DNA of 64,000 nt from Komagataeibacter melaceti (GTDB lineage: Bacteria; Pseudomonadota; Alphaproteobacteria; Acetobacterales; Acetobacteraceae). Below the pieces are notes generated by a model. It searched no databases, was not told the DNA's origin, and saw only the letters and a list, made by a program, of their open reading frames with translations. Below, piece by piece: positions 9,112-16,064 of this stretch (its first letter is position 1; each line of letters begins with the position of its first letter). The stretch lies in the NCBI RefSeq assembly GCF_003403295.1, contig NZ_QUWV01000003.1:1-64000 (forward strand), in the 5' to 3' direction. A program made the translations under genes and the position numbers.

Positions 9112-10818
9112 CAGTGTACCACTGACATGCTGGCCCAGTTTCTGCTCCAGCGCTGGCCGCCAGGGCACGAGCTGGAAACCTAGCCCGTCATCGACCATGG
9201 CAAAGCGCCCTGATGAGAGATTGACACGCTGGCGGTAAATACCAGCCACCGTGTCTCCTTCCTTTCCCGTATGACGGATCAGTCCGGTCTCGGCCGCGAT
9301 GCGGCTGGCCGCCTGATCCAGGTCGCGCTGGCGAAGGGTATCGATCAGATTGCGGGCAAACACCAGCCGCTGCCCCTGCTGACGGGCCAGCCCTTCGGCT
9401 ACCAGGCGCTCTGCCCGCTGCTGCATCGCCTCGCGCGCCTCAGCCCCGAAACCTGCATGGGCGAGTGGCGGGTCACGCGCAACCAACTGGCGGTCCAGCC
9501 ATGTGGCACCCGGCGCCGTCACCTGCTCTGCAAGGGTGAGGTCCGACCGGGTGGCCAGCGAGAGGCGCGCGTTTCCCTTCCCGTCCTGCCAGGACCGGGT
9601 TTCGACAATGGCACCGGCCTTTCCATCCCCGGTAAGGTCCAGTTCCGGAAACCTGATATGATGGGTCCGTCCATCAATACCAGCGATCACGGCATAACCT
9701 GATCCTTTCAGTTCATCATCCAGCCCGCGCTCGACCAGTTTCCCGATGACCGGATCGTGCACCTGTTCGCCATGAATGGCGAAGCCACCCACGTCGGGCG
9801 CATCTCCCTCACGCGCCATGGCGCGATGCATTGTCGTGATGATGTCGCCCCGTGTGGCAAGATCCCGCAGGGTCGCTTCCATACCGGGCTTCAGAGTCCA
9901 TTGGGCCACGCCGACCTTCTCGGCCAGGCCAAGACTTTCAAGCCGGGTCGCCCGTCCGACCAGCAGTCGGCGCAACTGGGGATCCTCTCCCCCGGCACCA
10001 GGACGCAGGTCGGCCACACCGCCGCCTTCGTCGCAGACATCCTGCAGGGCGCGATCAAGGCTGGTCCAGCGATCAGCGCCGATCTCGTTTTCCAGGGCAG
10101 TGCGGATTTCATGTTCGCTGCGTGGGCCGAGTTCCAGCGTGACCCGCCCGGCCGCCCGGTCGCGCAGACCCCGACTGATATAATCCCGGTCAATGACAAG
10201 ATCCCTGCCATCATTGGCCACGCCCCGGACAAGGATATGGACATGCGGATTGTCGGTATTCCAGTGATCGACGCCAACCCAGTCCAGCCGCGTGCCCAGG
10301 TCTCGCTCCATGTCCGCCATCAGGTCACGGACAAAGCCCTTCAGGTCCTCCATGCGGGCGGCATCTTCTGGCGAGACGATGAAACGGAAATGATGCCGGT
10401 CATCGGCACAGCGTTCGGCAAACGCCTTTCCATCGGCCTCCTCCGTGCCGGCATCGAACAGATGCGCCTTCGCGCCATCTTTCGTTACCCCTTCACGGCG
10501 CAGATAGGCGATGTGGCGGGCGAGTGGTGCCGAGCGGAACCGCGCGCCGCGCTGGCGGACCACCCGTGCCTTGACCACAACGCGCCGGGCGTTACTGCGC
10601 AGGCGCGTGGACAGGGCGGCGCGGCGGCCGCGGGCGAGATGCGAACCGCCGCCGCGGCCACCCCGCCGGCCGCCGCCGCCAAAGCGTCGACCGACATGAC
10701 CGGCCTTTCTGGCCGCGCGCGTGACCTCACCGACAAAGGATTTCGGACGGCCGCCGCCCTGGTTGCCATGCTGGATCCGGCCGGGCCGGACCCGGAGATC
10801 ATCGTCACCAGCGCTCAT
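9055..10818 (-). CDS. VirD2-type relaxase (DUF3363 family)
   Basis: A 587-residue mobilization nuclease. The N-terminus is Arg/Gly-rich (residues 40-75). The relaxase core follows: HIAYLRREG near residue 105, HHFRFIVSPEDA near 141, and the metal-binding three-His motif VDHWNTDNPHVHILVRG near 180. The C-terminal half matches the DUF3363 extension of Rhizobiales/Acetobacteraceae relaxases. The lytic transglycosylase, TraF and traG genes lie on the same strand. It would nick oriT and pilot the strand through TraG. Confidence 0.9.
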   Translation of the reverse strand: MSAGDDDLRVRPGRIQHGNQGGGRPKSFVGEVTRAARKAGHVGRRFGGGGRRGGRGGGSHLARGRRAALSTRLRSNARRVVVKARVVRQRGARFRSAPLARHIAYLRREGVTKDGAKAHLFDAGTEEADGKAFAERCADDRHHFRFIVSPEDAARMEDLKGFVRDLMADMERDLGTRLDWVGVDHWNTDNPHVHILVRGVANDGRDLVIDRDYISRGLRDRAAGRVTLELGPRSEHEIRTALENEIGADRWTSLDRALQDVCDEGGGVADLRPGAGGEDPQLRRLLVGRATRLESLGLAEKVGVAQWTLKPGMEATLRDLATRGDIITTMHRAMAREGDAPDVGGFAIHGEQVHDPVIGKLVERGLDDELKGSGYAVIAGIDGRTHHIRFPELDLTGDGKAGAIVETRSWQDGKGNARLSLATRSDLTLAEQVTAPGATWLDRQLVARDPPLAHAGFGAEAREAMQQRAERLVAEGLARQQGQRLVFARNLIDTLRQRDLDQAASRIAAETGLIRHTGKEGDTVAGIYRQRVNLSSGRFAMVDDGLGFQLVPWRPALEQKLGQHVSGTLSPGGSVDWTFGRRRGLGI

Positions 10819-11041
10819 GGGAGGCTGGCACGCAACGCATTGATAACAGGGCAGGAACAGGCCGGCATGCCAGCCACCCTACCATCAGAACTGACAAATT
10901 CCTTAACCCCCTCAACCATTTGCACCCCCGCAAGGGCGGTGCTTTTAACTTGCCATCCCTTCCTCCTTCCCCTGCAAACCCCCTGCCCCCCAGCCTGACC
11001 TGTCCCGCAGCCTGCCAGCGCCCGATCGCCTGAACCGCCGG
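10819..11041. other. Intergenic region next to relaxase, possible oriT
   Basis: This 223-base gap is the only real space between relaxase and transglycosylase genes. It holds an imperfect GC-rich inverted repeat at 10922-10942 (GCACC...GGTGC) followed by TTTT at 10943-10946 on the plus strand, plus C-rich tracts. oriT sites often lie beside the relaxase gene, but I see no known nick consensus, so this is only a candidate. The repeat could also be a terminator for rightward transcription. Confidence 0.3.
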
Positions 11042-11719
11042 TCATGGATGGTCTCCTGAAGCAGCCGGGCGCACAAAGAGTCCCGGCGCCTGCGGTGCGA
11101 GGCCAGACCATGCGGCGACCGGCACACCGTCGGAAAGCGGACTGGCCTGCACGGCATCAGTGGAGCGAAGGGCCGGAAAGAGGGAAGAAACCTGCCATGA
11201 CGGGGTTATTGCCGCGTGTATTGGCATGTCCGCCCCGTGCACTCCGCCTGCAAGATTGCGGACGGATGCGACGTAATGCAGCGTCTCGTCAGGCAGCGGG
11301 CGGCCGGTCAGGAGATGGTCTTCATAGCGTGCCGGACCAGCATTATAGGCTGCCAGAAACCCCGCATCACCGTAGCGGTCATGCATCTGCCGCAGATAGG
11401 CCGCGCCCGCCAGGATGTTGTCATGCGGGTCGAACGGGTCTTGGCCCAGACCCAGATCGATGCGCAGAGACGACCACGTTACGGGCATGACCTGCATCAG
11501 GCCCATTGCGCCCCGGTCGGACACGGCATGGACATTGCCTGCGCTTTCCGCCTGCAGCACTGCGCTGATCCATGTCACGGGCATCTGCACTTTCGTTGCC
11601 GCCTCCGTTACAAAACCGGCATAGGGATCGGCACAGGCTGCATGCGGTGTCCCTGCCGTCAGGATAGCGGCTGACAGGGTCCACCAGTGTCGCCGCATGG
11701 GCCTGTCACGTCCGGTCAT
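11042..11719 (-). CDS. Lytic transglycosylase (SLT family, conjugation-type)
   Basis: A periplasmic muramidase that opens peptidoglycan for the transfer channel. The catalytic Glu sits in VLQAESAGN, followed by GAMGLMQVMPVTW, AYLRQMHDRYGD and LAAYNAGPARYE, the full SLT motif set. The signal peptide is MRRHWWTLSAAILTAGTPHA, cleaved after ACA. The ATG at 11719 gives MTGRDRP before it, and the ATG at 11698 starts exactly at MRRHWW; either is possible. The longer in-frame extension upstream is antisense to DUF736 and was rejected. The gene overlaps the DUF736 3' end by 14 bases if 11719 is used. Confidence 0.88.
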   Translation of the reverse strand: MTGRDRPMRRHWWTLSAAILTAGTPHAACADPYAGFVTEAATKVQMPVTWISAVLQAESAGNVHAVSDRGAMGLMQVMPVTWSSLRIDLGLGQDPFDPHDNILAGAAYLRQMHDRYGDAGFLAAYNAGPARYEDHLLTGRPLPDETLHYVASVRNLAGGVHGADMPIHAAITPSWQVSSLFPALRSTDAVQASPLSDGVPVAAWSGLAPQAPGLFVRPAASGDHP

Positions 11720-12044
11720 GACGTGCCACCGGACGGTTCCAGACCAGATGGAAGACACGCCCCTGCCGGTCGGACTGGAACAGGTTGGCGTGAATCGGCT
11801 GCGGCAGAAGGGGATCATCAAGAACGATGGAGATGTAGTCTCCTGCCTTCTCGCCGGTGCGTTTCCAGCCCGCGCCGATCTCCATGCCGTTGCCAGCTTC
11901 CCCAAGATGGATGCGGTAATCGGGTGCATGCCTGGCATCCGATGGCGCTGCCGGGACAAAGGTCAGTTCGGCATCAAGGGCGAGCGTACGCAGGCGTCCG
12001 GCAAAGCCGTCCGCCGTGCGCGTAAAGGTTCCGATCTGGGGCAT
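11706..12044 (-). CDS. DUF736 family protein (copy 1, in the transfer block)
   Basis: A 112-residue protein starting MPQIGTFTRTADGFAGRL. The family signature is a strand-rich domain with LALDAELTFVP, YRIHLG...EIGAGWKRTGEKAGDYISI and ANLFQSD...FHLVWNR. DUF736 genes are very common on alphaproteobacterial plasmids and integrative elements, but I know of no proven function. It lies one base after the TraF stop, within the transfer operon. A second full copy is at 18679-19002. Confidence 0.85.
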   Translation of the reverse strand: MPQIGTFTRTADGFAGRLRTLALDAELTFVPAAPSDARHAPDYRIHLGEAGNGMEIGAGWKRTGEKAGDYISIVLDDPLLPQPIHANLFQSDRQGRVFHLVWNRPVARHDRT

Positions 12045-12045
12045 G

Positions 12046-12588
12046 TCACGCTCCACGGGAAAAGGGTTGTGCAAGGAGGGAAGCGGACCGCGTCCAGACA
12101 GGTGTGGCGCGACCGAGCACGCTGGTAGCAGGCAGGAGACCAAAATACCGGCCATCCAGGCTGGTCGGCATGTCAGGATTCATGACAAACACCTGACCGG
12201 GCCAGACAGTCTGGCACCCCCGCCAGACCGGTAGCGGGCGACCGAGATGATCGCGGACAAGAGCCGTGCCACGTGTGACGCCGTCGACCGAAATCGTGTT
12301 TTCTGTCCGGCATACCGTCTGCCCCGGCAGGGCTGCGACCGGCTTGAGCAGCGGCACGCCACGCGGCAGGTATCCGCCCCGGGCCAGTTGATCGGCAATG
12401 CCGTCAGGCAGGTGGATCGCCACCAGATCTCCCACATGAAGCGCGCTTGCGGCATGCAGCCGGTAGAGGCCCACCGGCGTGCTGGCCGTGGCGTTCCAGA
12501 GCAGCCACGGTGTCGGATGGAAGGCAGATGACAGGCCAATGCCAAGACAGGCAAAATACGTGGAGAAGAATGCACCGAACCGGGTCAT
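12046..12588 (-). CDS. traF: TraF, S26-family conjugal transfer peptidase
   Basis: A 180-residue membrane-anchored signal-peptidase-like protease that matures (in IncP systems, cyclizes) the pilin. The start at 12588 overlaps the DUF2840 stop (ATGA). An N-terminal hydrophobic segment precedes the catalytic Ser in NATASTPVGLYRL. The catalytic Lys lies in LLKPVAALPGQTV, and the C-terminal GRYFGLLP box is present. Its natural substrate, a TrbC-type pilin, is not encoded in this window. Confidence 0.85.
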   Translation of the reverse strand: MTRFGAFFSTYFACLGIGLSSAFHPTPWLLWNATASTPVGLYRLHAASALHVGDLVAIHLPDGIADQLARGGYLPRGVPLLKPVAALPGQTVCRTENTISVDGVTRGTALVRDHLGRPLPVWRGCQTVWPGQVFVMNPDMPTSLDGRYFGLLPATSVLGRATPVWTRSASLLAQPFSRGA

Positions 12589-13064
12589 GACGTGACACTC
12601 CGCCGCTGGAGCCATGCCGCATGACGCTCGGGCGTGTAGGGGCGGGCCACCTGTCCGGCCGCCATGCGGTTATGGACATGGCGCCAGTGATCGGGGCACA
12701 CGGTGGCTGCATCCAGCCCCATGGCCTCGATCGCATCCACGACCTGCAGCACCCTGCGGACATGTGGCCAGCCGCTCACCCGCAGGAGAAGATGGCCACC
12801 CGGCGACACGAACGGCACACGGTCGCAGCCCTCGCCGGGCAGCGGGACGCGCACGATGTCGAGGCGGGAGACGACGGTGCCATAGTCATTCGACGCCCAG
12901 CGCACGAAGCCGAAGACGCTGTCAGGCGGGAAGCTCAGGATACGGCGCCGACGGTCAAGGATCTGCTCGTGCGCGGCGCGACCAAAACGGATCCAGTGCT
13001 CGATCCGCTTCTCGACCCAAGTCAGTTCGACATGGGCCGTGGTATCGTGTTGGGAGTGGATCAT
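12585..13064 (-). CDS. DUF2840 domain protein
   Basis: A 159-residue protein of the DUF2840 family, found almost only in this kind of transfer/replication block between parA and traF. Recognisable stretches are VELTWVEKRIEHWIRFGR (residues 12-29), SVFGFVRWASNDYGTV and DHWRHVHNRMAAG. It overlaps the upstream RHH gene and the downstream traF by ATGA junctions, so it is clearly co-translated. The function is unknown. Confidence 0.85.
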   Translation of the reverse strand: MIHSQHDTTAHVELTWVEKRIEHWIRFGRAAHEQILDRRRRILSFPPDSVFGFVRWASNDYGTVVSRLDIVRVPLPGEGCDRVPFVSPGGHLLLRVSGWPHVRRVLQVVDAIEAMGLDAATVCPDHWRHVHNRMAAGQVARPYTPERHAAWLQRRSVTS

Positions 13065-13303
13065 CGGTCTTCTCCGGGGGAGTCGGGGAATTCACGTTCG
13101 AGGCATGCGCGCAGCATGTCGGCAACGGTGATGCCGCGCCGGAAGGCCACCACCTTGATGCGCGCGCGCAGGGCCGGGGTGACATCGATGGTCAGCCGGG
13201 CGGTATGGACCGGCGCGGCCGGACCGGTCCGGGGCGCACGGATCCAGCGATCCGCGTCGCCGGGCCGGGCCGCAAACGGACCTTTGCGGGCGGGGATGCT
13301 CAT
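13061..13303 (-). CDS. Ribbon-helix-helix protein, probable partition partner
   Basis: An 80-residue basic protein. Residues 35-73 (ARLTIDVTPALRARIKVVAF, then GITVADMLRACLERE) form a ribbon-helix-helix domain after a flexible, basic, Pro-rich N-terminus. Small RHH proteins next to parA typically act as centromere-binding partners or operon repressors, which I infer here. The gene overlaps DUF2840 by ATGA and follows parA after a 118-base gap. Confidence 0.7.
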   Translation of the reverse strand: MSIPARKGPFAARPGDADRWIRAPRTGPAAPVHTARLTIDVTPALRARIKVVAFRRGITVADMLRACLEREFPDSPGEDR

Positions 13304-13421
13304 GGGCCATGAAATCCGTCAGGGCCGTCCCCTGCGTCCTGGGCGAGGGAATGGCGCCAGCCAACCATGCGCAAAGCGCCACGCAGAAGGCCGGGAAACA
13401 GTCTCAACGACGTCGGGAGAG

Positions 13422-14060
13422 TCATGATACCTGCCTCCCCACATCGCAGCACAGGGCGGCAATCTCGCGGGCAGCTATCCCACGCGGGCGCCAGTCCATG
13501 ACCAGGCGTCCAGTGCGCGCCGTATCGGCGAAGGCGACACGCTGCCCGATCCGTGTCGCCAGCACGGGTGGATCGTGATCGGCGAGCGCCAGACCGGTTT
13601 CGCGGGCGATGGTGGTCCCCGCCCCACAGCGGTTGAGCACGAAGCGGGCCAGAAGCGTCGGACGGAACAGCCGTGCCTCGGAGAGCAGGCGCAGCATCTC
13701 CGCCGAAGCCCAGCCATCGAACGGGGAGGGCTGGACCGGGATCAGCACGAGATCGGTCGCAAGCAGGGCCGAACGCAGCAGGCCTGCAACCCTGGGCGGC
13801 CCGTCGATGACGACGTGATCCACCTCATGGGCCAGTTCGGGTGCTTCCCGGTGCAGCGTGTCGCGTGCCAGCCCGATGACCCCGAACAGCCGGGGCAGGC
13901 CTTCACGGGCACGCTGTTCCGACCAGTCCAGCGCCGAACCCTGCGGGTCGGCGTCGATGACCGTCACGCGTCGCCCTTCCCGCGCCCACTGCCCGGCAAG
14001 ATGCAGTGCCAGGGTGGTCTTGCCGACGCCACCCTTCTGGTTGAGGAAGGCCACGATCAT
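13422..14060 (-). CDS. parA: ParA-family partition ATPase
   Basis: A 212-residue Walker-type ATPase. The deviant Walker A is NQKGGVGKTTLALHLA (residues 7-22), then VIDADPQGSALDW and the Walker B VVIDGPP. The start at 14060 follows GGAGGG and overlaps the repA stop (ATGA); an upstream in-frame ATG lacks such a site. It should drive segregation of the replicon together with the small RHH protein. It is short and lacks an N-terminal HTH, as in small plasmid (type Ib-like) ParAs. Confidence 0.9.
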   Translation of the reverse strand: MIVAFLNQKGGVGKTTLALHLAGQWAREGRRVTVIDADPQGSALDWSEQRAREGLPRLFGVIGLARDTLHREAPELAHEVDHVVIDGPPRVAGLLRSALLATDLVLIPVQPSPFDGWASAEMLRLLSEARLFRPTLLARFVLNRCGAGTTIARETGLALADHDPPVLATRIGQRVAFADTARTGRLVMDWRPRGIAAREIAALCCDVGRQVS

Positions 14061-15112
14061 GGCGTGCCCTCCTGACTTATCCACAGGCCTGGGGCGCCAG
14101 CAACATCAACAAAGTTAGATTCTTTTAAGTTAGAGTCTAAGTTAAGGGTGCCGTAACCACCAGTTTTTACGTCCTGATTCGGCGTTTTCGATGCATGATA
14201 GCACGTGTCCCGATGACGTGATGGCACGTGCTTATCCACACATGATGGCACGAGCGGATTCACAGGAAGTCCACAGGAGGGTGTGGATAACCTGGCGCGG
14301 GCGAACACCAGAATTTCGATCCCGTCGCGGTTGCGTTCCACCGATAACCGGTATCCCGGAAGGGGCTGGCGGCGTGCCATCTGACGCAGTTCGAGGCTGA
14401 ACCGGGTGAAGGACGACAGGCTGGCCGATTTTTCGTACAGATGCCGGAATTCGAAGCGCCAGCCGCGTCGCTGATGGCCACCATGCTTGCGCACGACGCG
14501 GTAGAGCCAGCGCTCCAGCCCGCCTGTCAGGGAGAAATAGGCCCGGTCAATCGTCAGCACAAGCGCGTCATTGAGCAGGGCCGCATAAAGCCAGTCCGGG
14601 AGCACCAGTTCGACCCCATCGCTCTGCCCCCCGCTATCGGTGCGTGCGGCCCATTCGTTGATCCATGAGAACCGGTGCAGGCGTTTTTCGGCGGACTGAC
14701 GCAGGGATGTCATGATGGAGGTCGCCTGAAGGCGGTTGAGCGCGGCCCGCAGCCGGTTATAGTCGCGGATACTTGTGCCCCGGCCGATGAAACGCAGGAT
14801 TTCGTGGGGGCTTGCGACCATGCGACGCGATATCCGACGCCCTGCATCCCGGGCTTCGACAATATGGCTCGCGGCCCAGATCAGGATGTCTGCATCCCAG
14901 ATCGTGGCGAGGCCGTGTTCCGCCGACGCTTCCACCCGAATGGTGACGCCGCCAGCCTCAAAATCGATCGGAACGATGCGGGGCGACTTGGCCAGGCTGA
15001 AAAAGGGAAAAGCCATGAGATCCTGCATGTCCCGTGGCGCCATGTCACCGGGCAGCGTACGGAACAGGTGCAGGCTCGCTCGCTCGGAGCGCAGCGGAAG
15101 CGGGGCGTCCAT
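14057..15112 (-). CDS. repA: Replication initiator protein RepA
   Basis: A 351-residue RepA (replication initiator protein A family), which binds iterons and opens the plasmid origin. Typical segments are LMAFPFFSLAKSPR near residue 32, IWDADILIWAASHI near 72, RGTSIRDYNRLRAALNRLQ near 110, and GLERWLYRVVRKHGG near 198. The C-terminal 70 residues are less conserved because their DNA doubles as a putative origin. The start shares one base with the HTH stop, and the stop overlaps parA. It shows that the element is, or derives from, a replicon. Confidence 0.9.
   Translation of the reverse strand: MDAPLPLRSERASLHLFRTLPGDMAPRDMQDLMAFPFFSLAKSPRIVPIDFEAGGVTIRVEASAEHGLATIWDADILIWAASHIVEARDAGRRISRRMVASPHEILRFIGRGTSIRDYNRLRAALNRLQATSIMTSLRQSAEKRLHRFSWINEWAARTDSGGQSDGVELVLPDWLYAALLNDALVLTIDRAYFSLTGGLERWLYRVVRKHGGHQRRGWRFEFRHLYEKSASLSSFTRFSLELRQMARRQPLPGYRLSVERNRDGIEILVFARARLSTPSCGLPVNPLVPSCVDKHVPSRHRDTCYHASKTPNQDVKTGGYGTLNLDSNLKESNFVDVAGAPGLWISQEGTP
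14077..14290. other. Putative replication origin (DnaA boxes, iterons, AT-rich repeats) inside repA 3' end
   Basis: Perfect DnaA boxes (TTATCCACA) lie at 14077-14085 and 14232-14240, with a third on the other strand at 14282-14290. Three iteron-like repeats of the form CATGATGGCACGTG lie at 14194-14207, 14217-14230 and 14241-14254, spaced 23 and 24 bases, about two helical turns. An AT-rich stretch has three AAGTTAGA-type repeats at 14112-14123, 14127-14138 and 14139-14148, suited to strand opening. All are read directly. The origin function is inferred. Confidence 0.6.
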
Positions 15113-15402
15113 CAGCGCTCCTCCCGTCGCACGGGAGACGGCGGGATCATCGGACTCCGTCGTGCGGCAGCCGGAATGACGCGTGCCGTGGTATCGGATG
15201 TATGGGCGCGGGCAGCACTGTCCACCCAGGCCTGCAGTTCATCCACCCGATAGACAACGCGGCCGCCCAGCTTCGAATAGCGGGGACCGGTGCCGTAGAT
15301 CCGGTGTTTTTCGAGTGTGCGGATGGACAGACCGACAAATTTCGAGGCGTCGGGTGTGCGCAGGTAGCGCGGTGGCATGGTGACGTCGGAACTGGATGTC
15401 AT
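15112..15402 (-). CDS. Helix-turn-helix excisionase/AlpA-like regulator
   Basis: A 96-residue protein with a MerR/excisionase-type wHTH: YLRTPDASKFVGLSIRTLEK (residues 12-31), then GPRYSKLGGRVVYRVDELQAWVDS. The start at 15402 (MTSSSDVTM) removes an Arg-rich extension that is unlikely to be translated. It is the first gene of the repA-parA operon, and its stop shares one base with the repA start. It probably regulates that operon; a role in excision is possible. Confidence 0.8.
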   Translation of the reverse strand: MTSSSDVTMPPRYLRTPDASKFVGLSIRTLEKHRIYGTGPRYSKLGGRVVYRVDELQAWVDSAARAHTSDTTARVIPAAARRSPMIPPSPVRREER

Positions 15403-15489
15403 CGGACGGCTCCCTGTAGCTATCGCAGGTCGCGGGACAGGTGCGGCCTGTGGGGAACAGCGTGACAAAACGGCCTGTATCGGGACCAG

Positions 15490-15517
15490 CTGCGATCTCG
15501 TGGAGGTGCGAGATCGC
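15490..15517. repeat. Perfect 10-bp inverted repeat upstream of the repA operon
   Basis: TGCGATCTCG and CGAGATCGCA flank an 8-base loop, 88 bases upstream of the HTH-repA-parA start. The symmetry suggests an operator or an RNA hairpin in the leader. A second, weaker repeat (GTCAGC/GCTGAC with flanking T and A tracts) is at 15597-15628. Confidence 0.5.
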
Positions 15518-15642
15518 AACTGGACAGGGTAAGGCTGGCGATAATGCGCGTTCTGTCCGGGTGTGATCGTCCGGGATCAGGAACGAAAGTCACAGGTTTT
15601 TGTCAGCGGCAATGCGGGCTGACCAAAAAACTGGAAAGAGAA

Positions 15643-15661
15643 GCCCCCGTCAGACGGGGGC
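15643..15661 (-). terminator. Rho-independent terminator of the 45-codon gene
   Basis: GCCCCCGT and ACGGGGGC form an 8-bp stem with a 3-base loop. On the minus strand it is followed by TTCTCTTT. The stop codon of the small gene lies in the hairpin. Confidence 0.6.
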
Positions 15662-15787
15662 CTCGGCATCACGGCGTGCGAGCGCTTCCCTGAGTTCCCG
15701 CTCGACCTGTCGGCGCTCGCGGCGGCTCAGGTGACAGCTGGTCAGTTCGTTACGCAGTGCGTGGATGGTATCGTTGAGTGTGATCAT
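15650..15787 (-). CDS. Small 45-residue charged protein
   Basis: ATG at 15787 follows an AGGAGC ribosome site with nine-base spacing. The product (MITLNDTIHALRNELTSC to REALARRDAEAPV) is one long Arg/Glu-rich amphipathic helix that could form a coiled coil. The reading frame ends inside a good terminator, and a strong 41-base hairpin lies about 108 bases upstream, so it looks like a complete transcription unit. I do not recognise a named family. Confidence 0.6.
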   Translation of the reverse strand: MITLNDTIHALRNELTSCHLSRRERRQVERELREALARRDAEAPV

Positions 15788-15894
15788 TGTCCTGCTCCTT
15801 TCGTTTTTCGAAGACAGGACAGACGGCTCATGCCCGGGTGGACCGGGTCAGGGATCGCCGCAGGCGACCGGCTTGCCGGCGTGTGGGGGAGCCG

Positions 15895-15935
15895 ATTTTG
15901 TCTGACGCGCCCGACATGGGTGCGCCAGACAAAAT
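15895..15935. repeat. Long hairpin (ATTTTGTCTG stem)
   Basis: ATTTTGTCTG and CAGACAAAAT pair perfectly. The stem continues with a GC-rich part (CGCGCCC with GGGTGCG, one G-T pair, one mismatch before it) around a 5-base loop. It lies 108 bases upstream of the small gene at 15787, and its TTTTGTCTGACGCG side resembles the two elements at 19041-19223 and 21983-22200. Confidence 0.55.
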
Positions 15936-16064
15936 TGGGGGGACCGCGCGTCCTTGACGCGGTTCGCTTCGCGCATGGTAAAATAGGAAGGCTGAGGGAA
16001 AGCCTATGTTTAGACCCGGCAACATGAAAAAATCAGGATATGATGATATTGGATCAGCTAATGG

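Noticed and set aside
9757-10998. A 413-codon rightward frame opposite the relaxase
   Set aside because: Antisense shadow of a GC-rich gene; the relaxase three-His motif is on the other strand.
10815-11111. A 98-codon leftward frame between transglycosylase and relaxase
   Set aside because: Cys/Gly-rich translation overlapping both neighbours; likely non-coding oriT or spacer DNA.
15597-15628. T-tract/GTCAGC...GCTGAC/A-tract repeat as a terminator
   Set aside because: On neither strand does a T-run follow the second arm, so it does not fit rho-independent termination.
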